Source: Microbacteriaceae bacterium (lineage in GTDB: Bacteria; Actinomycetota; Actinomycetes; Actinomycetales; Microbacteriaceae). Taken from it: a DNA stretch of 64,000 nt. Shown piece after piece: positions 19,841 through 30,134 of the stretch. The notes under the pieces were generated by a model that was not told the origin of the DNA, ran no database searches, and was given only the letters and a program-made list of their open reading frames with translations. The first letter of the stretch is position 1; each line of letters begins with the position of its first letter. The position numbers were made by a program, and so were the translations under genes. Where the stretch lies: contig JAHEGG010000003.1 of assembly GCA_024639845.1 (NCBI GenBank), forward strand, positions 62,001 to 126,000. Direction: 5' to 3'.

Positions 19841-20701
19841 CTAGCGAACAGCCGTGGCTGCTCGGTCTCTGCCGTTGAAATCCTGATGGGTGCGAACCTG
19901 TCGCCACCCGTCATTCAATAGTAAATGGCGCACCGCTTCGCCCTGCATGTCGGCGTGCTCGATAACTAGCGTGCCACCTTGGTGCAGCAGACGTTTTGCG
20001 GTTTGACTGACCACGCGCACCACGTCGAGGCCATCGTTGCCGCCGTAGAGCGCAAGACCGGGATCGTGCAGGGCTACCTCCGGATAGACCGGAATCATCT
20101 CGTCGGGAATGTATGGCGGGTTGCTAATCACCACGTCGACAAGCCCGTCAAACGAGTGCGGCGCTTCGCTCAAATCACCCAGGATGGCCGAGCCTCTGTT
20201 CGGTGCGAGAAGCTCGTAGTTCGCACTTGTGTAGGCAAAGGCATCCGGGGATTTCTCGATGCCGATGACCCTGGCATTAGCAACCTCACTTGCGATGGCC
20301 AGCCCGATCGCTCCCGAACCAGCACAAAGATCGAAGACAATTGGTTCGGCAGTCGCGACAAGCTTGACTGCGTCAACCGCTAGGCCGGTGACCCATTCGG
20401 TTTCTGGCCTCGGCACAAAAACGCCTTTGCCAACCTTGATGGTGATGTTGCGAAAGTGGGCTTCGCCGGTGAGATGTTGCAACGGTTCGCGTGCTTCGCG
20501 CCGAATAGCAAACTCTTCGAGACGTTCGGCGACTTCGGCGTTTAGTTCAAAGTCCGCAACCGCAAGTTTGGCTGCAAGTTCACCCCGGTTCAGCTCGGTG
20601 AGGAAGCAAACTAAAAGTTCAGCATCTACCTCGGCCGATTCGATTCCGGCCGCTTCAAAGCGCTCGGTTGCCTGCTTCAAAAACGCCTTGACGCTGGTCA
20701 T
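19841..20701 (-). CDS. prmC: Release factor glutamine N5-methyltransferase
   Basis: A 286-residue SAM-dependent enzyme that methylates the GGQ glutamine of release factors. An N-terminal helical RF-binding domain (1-80) precedes the methyltransferase fold with VFDLCAGSGAIGLA and the catalytic ISNPPYIP. Its start overlaps the prfA stop, so enzyme and substrate are co-translated. Confidence 0.96.
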   Translation of the reverse strand: MTSVKAFLKQATERFEAAGIESAEVDAELLVCFLTELNRGELAAKLAVADFELNAEVAERLEEFAIRREAREPLQHLTGEAHFRNITIKVGKGVFVPRPETEWVTGLAVDAVKLVATAEPIVFDLCAGSGAIGLAIASEVANARVIGIEKSPDAFAYTSANYELLAPNRGSAILGDLSEAPHSFDGLVDVVISNPPYIPDEMIPVYPEVALHDPGLALYGGNDGLDVVRVVSQTAKRLLHQGGTLVIEHADMQGEAVRHLLLNDGWRQVRTHQDFNGRDRAATAVR

Positions 20702-21777
20702 TATTTTTCGTTCAGCGCTGCGAGTCTGGCTTCTTCGTCGGTTTGAATGGCCGATTGAACCACCGGTTCGAGCGCGCCATCCATGACCTGGTCGAGGTTA
20801 TAAGCCTTGTAGCCGGTGCGGTGATCGGCGATACGGTTCTCTGGAAAGTTGTAGGTGCGGATGCGCTCGGAACGGTCGACCGACTTGACCTGCGACTTGC
20901 GAGCAGCGCTCAGTTCGGCCTCGAGTGCTTCCTGCTGAGCCGCAAGGATGCGCGCGCGCAAAACGCGCATGGCCGCTTCCTTGTTTTGCAACTGAGACTT
21001 TTCGTTCTGCATCGCAACCACGATTCCGGTTGGAAGGTGGGTGATGCGAACTGCCGAGTCTGTGGTGTTGACTGACTGACCACCAGGACCGGATGAACGG
21101 TAAACGTCGATGCGCAGATCGTTCTGGCTGATCTCAACCTCTTCAGGCGCGTCTACCTCTGGAAACACCAGAACGCCTGCGGCAGAGGTGTGGATGCGGC
21201 CCTGAGTTTCGGTTACCGGAACGCGCTGAACGCGGTGCACGCCACCCTCATACTTCAGGTGAGCCCAAACGCCATCGGCTGGGTCGGTCGCGTTCGACTT
21301 GATTGCAATTTGAACATCCTTGTAACCACCGAGGTCGCTCTCGTTCTTGTCGAGAATCTCGGTTTTCCAACCCTTCGAGTTGGCGTACTGGATGTACATG
21401 CGAAGCAGATCGGCTGCGAATAGCGCCGACTCGGCACCACCTTCGCCCGCCTTGATTTCCATGATTACATCGCGGCCGTCGTCGGGGTCGCGAGGAATCA
21501 AAAGTCGACGAAGCTTTTCGACCGCAATGGTCAAACGCTCTTCGATCGAGGGAATCTCCTCGGCAAACGACTCATCTTCTTTGGCAAATTCCTTTGCCGC
21601 AGCGAGGTCGCCGTTAAGTTCGTTCACCGAGTTGTAGGTGGCGACAATCGCACTCAGTTCGGAGTATCGTCGATTGAGCTTTTTGGCTAGCGCCGGGTTG
21701 GCGTGAACCGAAGCATCCGAGAGTTGCTCTTGGAGAGCCGCGTGTTCAGCCAGCAGCGGCTGGACTGAGTCAAGCAT
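20701..21777 (-). CDS. prfA: Peptide chain release factor 1
   Basis: A 358-residue RF1 reading UAA/UAG. It shows the [11 protein letters not shown] region and the catalytic loop [20 protein letters not shown]. The RF1-specific codon-reading block and the C-terminal [16 protein letters not shown] are present. The start is directly after the rho stop. Confidence 0.97.
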   Translation of the reverse strand: MLDSVQPLLAEHAALQEQLSDASVHANPALAKKLNRRYSELSAIVATYNSVNELNGDLAAAKEFAKEDESFAEEIPSIEERLTIAVEKLRRLLIPRDPDDGRDVIMEIKAGEGGAESALFAADLLRMYIQYANSKGWKTEILDKNESDLGGYKDVQIAIKSNATDPADGVWAHLKYEGGVHRVQRVPVTETQGRIHTSAAGVLVFPEVDAPEEVEISQNDLRIDVYRSSGPGGQSVNTTDSAVRITHLPTGIVVAMQNEKSQLQNKEAAMRVLRARILAAQQEALEAELSAARKSQVKSVDRSERIRTYNFPENRIADHRTGYKAYNLDQVMDGALEPVVQSAIQTDEEARLAALNEK

Positions 21778-23442
21778 TTACTCTCCGTCTGAACCCGAAG
21801 GAACCGGCATCGACTTCTGAACCTGCATCAGGAACTCGACGTTGCTCGAGGTTTCCTTGAGGCGGTTGAGAACGAGCTCGAGTGCCTGCTGCTGCTCCAG
21901 ACCGGCAAGTGCGCGGCGAAGCTTCCAGATGATCTTGGTTTCGTCTGGCGCCATGAGCATTTCTTCGCGTCGGGTGCCCGATGCGTTGACGTCGACGGCC
22001 GGGAAGATGCGCTTGTCGGCGAGTGAACGCGACAGGCGAAGCTCCATGTTTCCGGTTCCCTTGAACTCTTCGAAGATAACTTCGTCCATCTTCGAACCGG
22101 TTTCGACCAGTGCGGTGGCAAGGATGGTGAGCGAGCCGCCATCCTCGATGTTGCGAGCAGCACCGAAGAAGCGCTTTGGTGGGTAGAGCGCTGAAGAGTC
22201 GACACCACCCGAGAGGATACGACCGGAAGCCGGTGCACTCAGGTTGTATGCGCGACCGAGGCGGGTGATCGAGTCAAGCAGTACGACAACGTCGTGACCC
22301 AGTTCGACCAGGCGTTTAGCACGCTCGATGGCGAGCTCGGCAACGGTGGTGTGGTCTTCGGCAGGGCGGTCGAAGGTCGAGGCAATTACCTCGCCCTTGA
22401 CGGTGCGCTGCATGTCGGTGACTTCTTCAGGGCGCTCGTCAACCAGAACGACCATCAAGTGAACCTCTGGGTTGTTAACCGCGATGGCATTTGCGATTGC
22501 CTGCAGAACGAGGGTCTTTCCTGCCTTTGGTGGGGACACGATTAGACCGCGCTGACCCTTACCGATTGGCGAGACGAGGTCGATGATGCGAGTCGAAAGC
22601 TTGTTTGCTTCAGTCTCGAGGCGAAGACGGGTCTGCGGATAAAGCGGAGTCAACTTGCCGAATTCGACGCGGGCGTGGGCCTGTTCGACGGTCAAACCGT
22701 TGATCGAGTCGATGCGAACAATTGCGTTGAACTTTTGGCGACCCTGATTGTCGCCTTCGCGTGGCTGGCGAATGGCACCGACGACCGCGTCACCCTTGCG
22801 CAGGCCATACTTCTTGACCTGACCGAGCGAAACGTAAACGTCGTTTGGTCCTGGCAGATAACCGGTGGTGCGCACGAATGCGTAGTTCTCGAGAACATCA
22901 AGGATGCCGGCAACAGTTACGAGTACGTCGTCTGGCGAGATTTCTGGCTCGACCTCATCGCGGTCGTTGCCTCCGCCGTTGCCGCCGCGACGACGGTCGC
23001 GATCACGGTAACGGTTGCGGTTGCGGTTGCGGCCACCACCACGACGGTCGTCGTCAAAGTCGCGATCGCGGCTGCGCTCGCGACGGTCGTTGCCACCCGA
23101 GTTCTGGCGGTCACCGTCTGAGTCGTTCGACGAGTCGTTCGAACCCTCAGAGTTCTGACGGTCATTGCCTCCGTTGCCGCCGCGACGACGGTCACGGTTG
23201 CGGTTGTTCTGGCGCTCGCCACCTTCGCTATCGGAAGACGAGGATGCGTCGCCGGCTGGCGCCGAGGCTTCTGAGGGTGCCGAGTCGGCGGCAGCTGCAC
23301 GGGAGCGGCGCTGGCGCGGTGCTGACTCGCTTTTAGCTGAGTCGCTGCTCGAAGCGCCCGATTCGATCGGTGCCGAACCAGGCTCTGCCGTTACGCGACG
23401 GCTCTTGCGAACCGGCTGGGATTCGTTTTGGATTTCATCCAT
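21778..23442 (-). CDS. rho: Transcription termination factor Rho
   Basis: A 554-residue hexameric RNA helicase. Residues 1-~175 are a low-complexity N-terminal extension, first Ser/Ala/Glu-rich and then Arg/Asn/Asp/Gly-rich (RDRRRGGNGG repeated twice), typical of actinobacterial Rho and able to bind RNA. The RNA-binding cold-shock-like domain follows (DVLVTVAGILDVLENYAFVR). The ATPase has Walker A SPPKAGKT, VDERPEEVTDM, Walker B VVVLLDSITRL and the R-loop GSLTILATALVETGSKMDEV. It leads the rho-prfA-prmC-sua5-wecA run. Its leader may be regulatory. Confidence 0.97.
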   Translation of the reverse strand: MDEIQNESQPVRKSRRVTAEPGSAPIESGASSSDSAKSESAPRQRRSRAAAADSAPSEASAPAGDASSSSDSEGGERQNNRNRDRRRGGNGGNDRQNSEGSNDSSNDSDGDRQNSGGNDRRERSRDRDFDDDRRGGGRNRNRNRYRDRDRRRGGNGGGNDRDEVEPEISPDDVLVTVAGILDVLENYAFVRTTGYLPGPNDVYVSLGQVKKYGLRKGDAVVGAIRQPREGDNQGRQKFNAIVRIDSINGLTVEQAHARVEFGKLTPLYPQTRLRLETEANKLSTRIIDLVSPIGKGQRGLIVSPPKAGKTLVLQAIANAIAVNNPEVHLMVVLVDERPEEVTDMQRTVKGEVIASTFDRPAEDHTTVAELAIERAKRLVELGHDVVVLLDSITRLGRAYNLSAPASGRILSGGVDSSALYPPKRFFGAARNIEDGGSLTILATALVETGSKMDEVIFEEFKGTGNMELRLSRSLADKRIFPAVDVNASGTRREEMLMAPDETKIIWKLRRALAGLEQQQALELVLNRLKETSSNVEFLMQVQKSMPVPSGSDGE

Positions 23443-23568
23443 TTGGTCTATAGCTCTTTCTTAGGTTTCCTGCGGTGAACGTTTTCGTTTTGAGAGGTAG
23501 TCACCGCTTGTGCGCTGGTATGCGCAGGTCGCATGATTTGCGAGGATTTCACCAATCGCAGTCGGGGC
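23443..23568 (-). promoter_or_regulatory. rho leader with two stem-loops
   Basis: On the minus strand the thrB-rho gap can form TGCGC/GCGCA (23511-23526) and GCGGTGA/TCACCGC (23472-23507) stems before the rho start. The rho ribosome site is a weak AAGAAAGAG. Rho synthesis is autoregulated through its leader in E. coli, so a similar device is plausible. Confidence 0.4.
23448..23534 (-). CDS. Possible 28-residue rho leader peptide
   Basis: An ATG-started ORF of 28 codons ends with TAG 5 bases before the rho ATG. Its C-terminal part is basic (HRRKPKKEL). It has no clear ribosome site. E. coli has a comparable short leader ORF (rhoL). It covers both leader stem-loops, so its translation would open them. 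Coding status is unproven. Confidence 0.25.
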   Translation of the reverse strand: MRPAHTSAQAVTTSQNENVHRRKPKKEL

Positions 23569-24510
23569 TTAGTTGCCGCCGGTTCCTGCTTTTGAATCTT
23601 GGTGCACCACTACAGTAGCACCTTTAAAGTCCACGGCAAGCAAAAGCGCGCGCCACTGTGGATAATTATCTTCCGCCAGTTTGGCCGCTTCAATGCGCTC
23701 TAGGGGGTCGCTGGCCAGCACGAGAACCGAAGGACCTGCTCCGGAGACGACAGCGGCATGGCCTTTAGAGCGCATGAGTTGAATGACGGCCTCGGTCTCT
23801 GGCATGGCTGCGGCACGATAATCCTGGTGAAGTCGATCTTCTGTCGCCGACAGCAAAAGCTCTGGGCTCTGAGTGAGCGCGGCAATCAAGAGCGCCGAAC
23901 GCGAAACATTGAAGACCGCGTCATCGTGAGGCACCGATTCCGGTTGCAGCGAGCGAGCCAAGGATGTTGACATCTTGTGATTCGGAACCAACTCGAGTGG
24001 CGAGACGCCACGGTGCACAAAAAGTTTCTTGTGGTGCGGGCCGCGCTCGTCTTCCCAGGCGATGGTGAGACCGCCGAATAGCGCGGGTGCGACGTTGTCC
24101 GGGTGCCCCTCCAGCTCGGTGGCTAGTTCAAGCAACTGCTGCGAAGTGATTTCTAGGATGCCCTCGAGTAAGCCCTTGGCCGCCATGATGCCGGCAACCA
24201 CTGCAGCGCCAGAAGAACCCATTCCACGACTGTGCGGGATGTTGTTGTGAGCAACCAACTTGAGGTTTGGTAGTTTCTGGTCGAACCACTTGAAAGTGTG
24301 CTCGATGCAGCGAACCACTAGGTTGCTCGAGTCGGTCGGAACCTCTCCGGCACCCTCACCGATGACCTCTACCTGGGTGGTCTCGGTGACAACTTCGACG
24401 GTCAACTCGTCATAGAACGAGAGCGCCATTCCGAGCGTGTCAAAGCCAGGCCCGAGGTTCGCCGACGTTGCGGGAACCTTGACCGTGACCTTGCGCCCGA
24501 GTGGAATCAC
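23569..24510 (-). CDS. thrB: Homoserine kinase
   Basis: A 313-residue GHMP-family kinase phosphorylating homoserine for threonine synthesis. N-terminal KVPATSANLGPGFDTLGMAL, the phosphate loop HSRGMGSSGAAVVAG, and the C-terminal VVSGAGPSVLVLA are all present. It overlaps thrC by one base, giving hom-thrC-thrB in the usual actinobacterial order. Confidence 0.96.
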   Translation of the reverse strand: MIPLGRKVTVKVPATSANLGPGFDTLGMALSFYDELTVEVVTETTQVEVIGEGAGEVPTDSSNLVVRCIEHTFKWFDQKLPNLKLVAHNNIPHSRGMGSSGAAVVAGIMAAKGLLEGILEITSQQLLELATELEGHPDNVAPALFGGLTIAWEDERGPHHKKLFVHRGVSPLELVPNHKMSTSLARSLQPESVPHDDAVFNVSRSALLIAALTQSPELLLSATEDRLHQDYRAAAMPETEAVIQLMRSKGHAAVVSGAGPSVLVLASDPLERIEAAKLAEDNYPQWRALLLAVDFKGATVVVHQDSKAGTGGN

Positions 24511-25583
24511 TATGCGAGACCCAATCTTTCGGCAACTTCATCCGCGTTGTTTGGCACCACGGTTGGCACGATTTCTTCACCGGATTCGGTTTTTAGCGCC
24601 CACATCGGGTCTTTGAGGCCGTGACCGGTTACGGTTACCACGATTACCGAGCCGGCTGGAACCTCGCCCGCGCGCGACTGCTTGAGTAAACCAGCTGCAC
24701 CCGTGGCCGACGATGGTTCGACAAACACGCCGACTTCCTGAGACAAGAAGCGGTGCATCCAAAGAATTTCTTCATCGAGAACCGAGCCGAACATGCCGAG
24801 CGAGCACTCGCGTGCACTCAGGGCGAGTTCATACGATGCTGGGTTTCCGATGCGAATCGCGGTTGCGATGGTGTCTGGGTTTTTCACCGGAGTGCCATAG
24901 ACAAATGGAGCCGATCCGTCGGCCTGGAAGCCCCACATCTTCGGCACCTGCTTGATGACGCCAGCGTTGAATTCCTCTAGGTAGCCCTTGAAGTAGGCAG
25001 AGTAGTTTCCTGCGTTACCGACCGGCAGAACATGGATGTCTGGAGCGCGGTCAAGGCGTTCGACAACCTCGAACGCGGCGGTTTTCTGACCTTCGATTCG
25101 ATCAGGATTTACCGAGTTGACCAGGTGCACGGGGTATTTGTCGGCGAGTCCGCGCGAAAGATCGAGGCAGTCGTCGAAGTTGCCCTGAACCTGAAGGATT
25201 TGCGCCTTGTGGGCGACGGCCTGGCTCAGCTTTCCGAGCGCGATTTTGCCCTCAGGAACGAGAACCACCGATTGGATTCCGGCTGCGGCAGCATAGGCAG
25301 CAGCCGACGCCGAAGTGTTTCCGGTCGAGGCACAGATGACGGCCTTTGCCCCGTGCCCAACTGCTTTCGAAACGGCCATGGTCATGCCGCGATCTTTGAA
25401 CGAACCGGTCGGGTTCATACCTTCAACCTTGAGATATACCTCGGCCGCGCCAACCAACTTGGCGAGGGCTGGTGCGGCAACCAGAGGAGTGCCACCCTCG
25501 CCCAGCGTGATGATCGGGGTCGAAGCATCGACGTCAAGACGATCAAAGTATTCGCGAATAACGCCGCGCCATTGGTGAGCCAC
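24510..25583 (-). CDS. thrC: Threonine synthase
   Basis: A 357-residue fold-type II PLP enzyme converting O-phosphohomoserine to threonine. The PLP Lys is in MNPTGSFKDRGM, with the CASTGNTSASAAAYAA loop, PVGNAGNYSAYF phosphate-binding loop and VEPSSATGAAGL. Short class as in other actinobacteria. It overlaps hom by one base. Confidence 0.96.
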   Translation of the reverse strand: MAHQWRGVIREYFDRLDVDASTPIITLGEGGTPLVAAPALAKLVGAAEVYLKVEGMNPTGSFKDRGMTMAVSKAVGHGAKAVICASTGNTSASAAAYAAAAGIQSVVLVPEGKIALGKLSQAVAHKAQILQVQGNFDDCLDLSRGLADKYPVHLVNSVNPDRIEGQKTAAFEVVERLDRAPDIHVLPVGNAGNYSAYFKGYLEEFNAGVIKQVPKMWGFQADGSAPFVYGTPVKNPDTIATAIRIGNPASYELALSARECSLGMFGSVLDEEILWMHRFLSQEVGVFVEPSSATGAAGLLKQSRAGEVPAGSVIVVTVTGHGLKDPMWALKTESGEEIVPTVVPNNADEVAERLGLA

Positions 25584-26908
25584 TAGAGACCTTCCACTCG
25601 GATAACTGAGGTTATTGACTCGACGGCGTCGCTGGCGGCGAGAGAAGTTACGACTGCGGACAACGAAGCGTCAGTTGCTTCGTGCGTTCCAATCATCAGA
25701 CTAGCGGTTGGAGTAACTCCCGCCTTGGCCGGGTTGACCGATTGCTCGACGGTTTCGACTGAAACACCGTGTTGCGCGAACAGGTTGGCAATCTGCGCCA
25801 GAACACCCGGCTGGTCTTTGGCTTGAATCGTGATTTGGTAGCGAGTGTTGATGCGGTCGATCGGCAGCACAGGAAGGTTTGCGTGCACAGAGTCAGCCAA
25901 GCCTGGGCCACCGGCAACGTGTCGCTTGGCGGCCGAAACCAGGTCACCGAGCACCGCAGATGCGGTCTGCGTTCCACCGGCACCCGAGCCATAGAACATG
26001 AGAGATCCGGCGGCTTCGGCTTCGACGAAGACCGCGTTGAAGGCGCCACGAACTGCGGCCAGCGGATGCTCGCGCGGAACCAGAGCGGGATAAACGCGAG
26101 CGCTTACGCCCTGCTCCCCTGCATCATCCGCGTTGATTCGTTCGGCGATGGCCAACAACTTGATGACATAGCCGTTTTCACGCGCCGCGGTCATCTGCTG
26201 CTTTGTGATCTTGGTGATGCCTTCTCGATAGACGTGATCGAGCGGAACCTCGGTGTGGAACGCGAGCGCGGCCAATATTGCAATCTTCTGCGATGCGTCA
26301 TAACCCTCGACATCGAGAGTCGGGTCTGCTTCGAGATAACCGAGTTCTGTGGCTTCGGACATCGCGGCCTCGAGGGTCAGGCCGGCCGAATCCATGCGGT
26401 CGAGAATGTAGTTGGTCGACCCGTTGACGATGCCCATGATGCGGTTGACCTTGTCGCCGGCGAGTGACTCGCGAAGCGGGCGAATGATTGGAATAGCCGC
26501 AGCAACGGCCGCCTCAAAATAAAGTTGCGCGCCGACCTGTTCAGCGGTGTCAAACAACTCGGTTCCGTGGGTGGCCAGCAGTGCTTTGTTGGCGGTTATC
26601 ACGTCCGAGCCCGAGTTCAACGCCTGCAAGATGTAGGTACGCGCTGGCTCTAACCCGCCCATGACCTCGATCACGATGTCGGCGCTGTTGATCAGCGAGC
26701 TCGCGTCGGTGGTGAGTAGGTTCACTGGGATGTCGGCAGAACGCTTGGCCGACAAATCACGCACCGCGACCCCGATCAGCTCAAGTTCTGCTCCCACGCG
26801 TGCGGCGAGCTCAGCCTTGTTTTCGAGCAGCAGTCTTGCCACCTGTGCGCCAACCGAACCGGCACCGAGCAGGGCGATTCTGAGTGGACGATATTCGATC
26901 ACGGTCAT
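25583..26908 (-). CDS. hom: Homoserine dehydrogenase
   Basis: A 441-residue NAD(P)-dependent enzyme reducing aspartate semialdehyde to homoserine. Rossmann loop LLGAGSVGAQVARLL, catalytic region GIVNGSTNYILDRM and ATELGYLEADPTLDVEGYDA, and a C-terminal ACT domain (from about 355: YQITIQAKDQPGVLAQIA) for threonine feedback. Its ATG overlaps the lysA stop by 4 bases. Confidence 0.97.
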   Translation of the reverse strand: MTVIEYRPLRIALLGAGSVGAQVARLLLENKAELAARVGAELELIGVAVRDLSAKRSADIPVNLLTTDASSLINSADIVIEVMGGLEPARTYILQALNSGSDVITANKALLATHGTELFDTAEQVGAQLYFEAAVAAAIPIIRPLRESLAGDKVNRIMGIVNGSTNYILDRMDSAGLTLEAAMSEATELGYLEADPTLDVEGYDASQKIAILAALAFHTEVPLDHVYREGITKITKQQMTAARENGYVIKLLAIAERINADDAGEQGVSARVYPALVPREHPLAAVRGAFNAVFVEAEAAGSLMFYGSGAGGTQTASAVLGDLVSAAKRHVAGGPGLADSVHANLPVLPIDRINTRYQITIQAKDQPGVLAQIANLFAQHGVSVETVEQSVNPAKAGVTPTASLMIGTHEATDASLSAVVTSLAASDAVESITSVIRVEGL

Positions 26909-28329
26909 TCGTTGCCGTTCCTTGCTGTCTTGGCTTGCTGCTCTTGAAACTTGACGTCGCGAGCGAAAAGGTCTGCTTCGGTTTCGCCACGCACAATCAA
27001 TCGTGCCTGACCATCCCGCACCGCCACAACTGGAGGTCGGGTCAAGAAGTTGTAGTTGCTGGCCAGCGAGTGGCAGTAAGCACCAGTGGCCGCCACCGCA
27101 AGCACATCATTATTGGCCACATCCGCTGGCAAATAGTCATCGCGCACGACGATGTCGCCACTCTCACAGTGTTTACCAACCACACGCACCTGTGCCGGCA
27201 CGGCAGTCGAAGATCGCGAGACCAAGCGCACCGTGTAGTCTGCACCGTAGAGGCTCGGGCGAGCGTTGTCGCTCATGCCACCATCGACGCTCACGTATTT
27301 GCGAACTCGAGTTGTTCCATCGTCGGTGAGCGCAACATCCTTGATGGTGCCTACCGAATAGAGAGTGACGCCGGTTGGGCCGACAATGTATCGACCAGGC
27401 TCGAAAGCCAAAACCGGAATAGCGACGCCAAGTTCCTCGCAGGCCTGTTTGACTCCGGCGGCAATCTTGAAGGCAATGTCTTCAATTTCTGGAGCCTTGT
27501 CGGCAGTGGTGTAGTTGATACCGAAGCCCCCGCCGAGGTTGAGTTCCGGCACATCCCCGCCAGCGCTCAGTTCGGCATGAACCGCTATCAATCGTCGGGC
27601 TGCCTCGACGAAACCATCGGCTTCAAAGATCTGCGAACCGATGTGCGAGTGGATGCCTAAGAACTTGAGGTGCTTATCCGAGCGGATGCGCGCCACCATC
27701 GCTGGGACGTCGGCACGCGCCACCCCAAACTTCTGATCTTCTCTAGCGGTGGCCAAGTATTCGTGGGTGTGGGCGTGCACGCCTGCATTAACTCGGATGC
27801 GAACGGCCTGAACCTTGTCTTGAGCCTGGGCTGCCGAGGCGATGCGCTCTAGTTCAATGTCGCTGTCAATCACAATCGCACCAACACCAGCCGAAACGGC
27901 TCGACCGATTTCGGCAAGGGACTTGTTGTTGCCGTGAAGGCCGATACGGGCAGGAGCAACTCCACCGGCCAAGGCTGCGGTGAGTTCGCCGCCGGATGCG
28001 ACATCAAGGTTCATGCCGAGTTCAGCAATCCAGCTGGCGACCTCGGTGCACAGGAAAGCCTTCCCCGCGTAATAGACCTTGGCCTTCGAACCGATGGACT
28101 CGGCGGCTGCCGAAAGGGCTCGACTCACGCGGTTGGCACGAGCAAAGAAGTCGGCCTGGTCGAGCACATAAAGCGGGGTTCCAAACTGAGCGGTCAACTC
28201 GCTGACGGCGACTCCGCCGATCGAAACATCTCCGTCTGCACTGCGAACAAAGTTGGCAGGCCACAGCTTGGCGTCGACCTTGTTTAGGTCCTGCGGAATC
28301 TTGAGCCAGTCTGGTGAGAAAGTGTTCAC
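26905..28329 (-). CDS. lysA: Diaminopimelate decarboxylase
   Basis: A 474-residue fold-type III PLP enzyme giving L-lysine from meso-DAP. PLP Lys in VYYAGKAFLC, SGGEL, the HSHIGSQI block, NLGGGFGINY and the C-terminal GGMSDNARPSLY and CESGDIV with the second-subunit Cys. GTG start, 2 bp after the argS stop. With hom-thrCB it forms an aspartate-family operon. Confidence 0.97.
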   Translation of the reverse strand: MNTFSPDWLKIPQDLNKVDAKLWPANFVRSADGDVSIGGVAVSELTAQFGTPLYVLDQADFFARANRVSRALSAAAESIGSKAKVYYAGKAFLCTEVASWIAELGMNLDVASGGELTAALAGGVAPARIGLHGNNKSLAEIGRAVSAGVGAIVIDSDIELERIASAAQAQDKVQAVRIRVNAGVHAHTHEYLATAREDQKFGVARADVPAMVARIRSDKHLKFLGIHSHIGSQIFEADGFVEAARRLIAVHAELSAGGDVPELNLGGGFGINYTTADKAPEIEDIAFKIAAGVKQACEELGVAIPVLAFEPGRYIVGPTGVTLYSVGTIKDVALTDDGTTRVRKYVSVDGGMSDNARPSLYGADYTVRLVSRSSTAVPAQVRVVGKHCESGDIVVRDDYLPADVANNDVLAVAATGAYCHSLASNYNFLTRPPVVAVRDGQARLIVRGETEADLFARDVKFQEQQAKTARNGNE

Positions 28330-28331
28330 GG

Positions 28332-30035
28332 CTACATCCGCTCCGGAGCGCTTACGCCGAGCAGACCGAGGCCGTTGCGCAAAACCACGCCGGCAGCGTC
28401 GTTAAGCCAAAGTCTGGTGCGGTGAATTGTTTCGGCGGACTGCCCGATCAGCGGTGTCACACGGCAGTTGTCATACCAGCGGTGATAAGCGCCAGCCACC
28501 TCTTCGAGATAGCGTGCAACGCGGTGTGGCTCGCGGAATTCGGCGGCCGTGGTGGCAACTCGCGGCAACTCGATGAGCTTTGCCAGCAATTCCTCTTCGC
28601 TCTCGTGCGTGAGAAGCGATGGTTCAAACTCGCTGCGATCAACACCCAGGGATGCCGCGTTGACGGCGACTTGAGCAGTGCGGGCGTGCGCATATTGCAC
28701 ATAGAACACCGGGTTGTCGTTGGTCTTCTTCTCAAGTAGCGCTAGGTCGATGTCGAGTTGCGAGTTGATAGATGAACGCACGAGTGCGTATCGGGCAGCA
28801 TCCACGCCAACGATTTCGACGAGGTCTTCCATGGTCACCACGGTTCCGGCACGCTTCGACATTCGAACGGGTTCACCATCTCGAACCAAGTTCACGAGCT
28901 GACCGATCATGATCTCAAGATTCACACCTGGGGTGTCGCCAAAGGCGGCGCACATTGCCATCATTCTCGGCACATAGCCGTGATGGTCGGCACCCAACAT
29001 GTAGATGCACCGGTCGAAGCCCCGCCCGCGCTTGTCAAGGTAATAGGCAAGATCACCAGCGATGTAGGCTGCCTCACCATCGCTCTTGATGATTACTCGG
29101 TCGCGGTCGTCGCCGAATTCGCTCGAACGCAACCAAGTCGCGCCATCGGCCTCGAATATGTGACCAAGTTCGCGAAGCCGTGAAATGGCGCGATCGACCG
29201 CACCCGATTCATAAAGCGAGTTCTCGTGGAAATAAACGTCAAAATCGACGCCAAAATCGTGCAGTGATTCGCGAATCTCGGCAAACATCAGAGCAACACC
29301 GGCGCTGCGGAATGCCTCTTGGGCAGATTCTTCTGGCAACGCAATCAAATCTTCTGCGGTGCCATCGAGCACCTGTTGTGCGATTTGATCGATGTAAGCC
29401 CCGGCATAGCCGTCTTCTGGAGCTTCCTGCTTTCGCGCGGCAGCGAGCAAGCTACGAGCGAACCGGTCGATCTGTGCACCGTGGTCGTTGAAGTAATACT
29501 CACGAGTTACGGCAGCACCCTGAGATTCAAGGATGCGGGCAAGGCTGTCTCCGACAGCCGCCCAGCGTGTGCCGCCAATGTGAATCGGGCCAGTCGGGTT
29601 GGCTGACACGAACTCGAGATTGAGTTTGATGCCCGTCATGGCGACACCAAAACCAAAAGCGGAGCCAGCCTCGACGATTTGCTTGGCGATGGCCCCAGCG
29701 GCGTCGGCCGACAGCGTGATGTTGATAAAGCCTGGCCCGGCAACTTCTGCCTTCTCGACTTCAGCGAGTGCCACTAACTGACCACATACCAGTTCGGCGA
29801 GCGACCGGGGATTGACCCCAAAGTTGCCGGCCTGCTGCATCGCCACGTTGGTCGCCCAATCGCCGTGCTCGCGATTTTTGGGCCGCTCGATAACGACTTC
29901 GCTTGGCAGTGAGCCTTCGCCGAGCGCACCAGAGCACTGCAGCGCGGCAAGGATGCGCACGATTGCAGCCGAAAGCTCGGTTGGAGTCAAGTTAGGCCCT
30001 AACGGTCGTGATACGGGAGTCGTCAGCGACCTCAT
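28332..30035 (-). CDS. argS: Arginyl-tRNA synthetase
   Basis: Class I aminoacyl-tRNA synthetase, up to 567 residues. The N-terminal Arg-S domain recognises the tRNA D-loop. The HIGH motif is HIGG (PIHIGGTRW) and the KMSKS motif is RMSKRAG, both usual variants for ArgRS. The C-terminal DALR domain ends at [11 protein letters not shown]. Start is uncertain: ATG 30035 has no ribosome site, while TTG 29990 gives the family-like start [13 protein letters not shown]. Confidence 0.95.
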   Translation of the reverse strand: MRSLTTPVSRPLGPNLTPTELSAAIVRILAALQCSGALGEGSLPSEVVIERPKNREHGDWATNVAMQQAGNFGVNPRSLAELVCGQLVALAEVEKAEVAGPGFINITLSADAAGAIAKQIVEAGSAFGFGVAMTGIKLNLEFVSANPTGPIHIGGTRWAAVGDSLARILESQGAAVTREYYFNDHGAQIDRFARSLLAAARKQEAPEDGYAGAYIDQIAQQVLDGTAEDLIALPEESAQEAFRSAGVALMFAEIRESLHDFGVDFDVYFHENSLYESGAVDRAISRLRELGHIFEADGATWLRSSEFGDDRDRVIIKSDGEAAYIAGDLAYYLDKRGRGFDRCIYMLGADHHGYVPRMMAMCAAFGDTPGVNLEIMIGQLVNLVRDGEPVRMSKRAGTVVTMEDLVEIVGVDAARYALVRSSINSQLDIDLALLEKKTNDNPVFYVQYAHARTAQVAVNAASLGVDRSEFEPSLLTHESEEELLAKLIELPRVATTAAEFREPHRVARYLEEVAGAYHRWYDNCRVTPLIGQSAETIHRTRLWLNDAAGVVLRNGLGLLGVSAPERM

Positions 30036-30081
30036 CCGTGAATAAATGAAATTCTACCCGCTCGATGCAGTTCGCCGGCGA

Positions 30082-30120
30082 AAAAATAATGTGGCGGCAC
30101 CCGCACAGGCGCCGCCACAT
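30082..30120 (-). terminator. Terminator of the sugar ABC transporter operon
   Basis: ATGTGGCGGC/GCCGCCACAT form a perfect 10-bp stem (30089-30098 with 30111-30120) with a 12-base loop. On the minus strand it is followed by ATTATTTTTT. This is a strong intrinsic terminator after the permease gene and insulates argS. Confidence 0.88.
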
Positions 30121-30134
30121 CTTTAGCGAATCAG

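Noticed and set aside
22845..23336. Arg/His/Cys-rich plus-strand ORFs opposite rho
   Set aside because: They are frame shadows of the Arg/Asn/Gly-rich codons of the Rho N-terminus; no ribosome site and no family.
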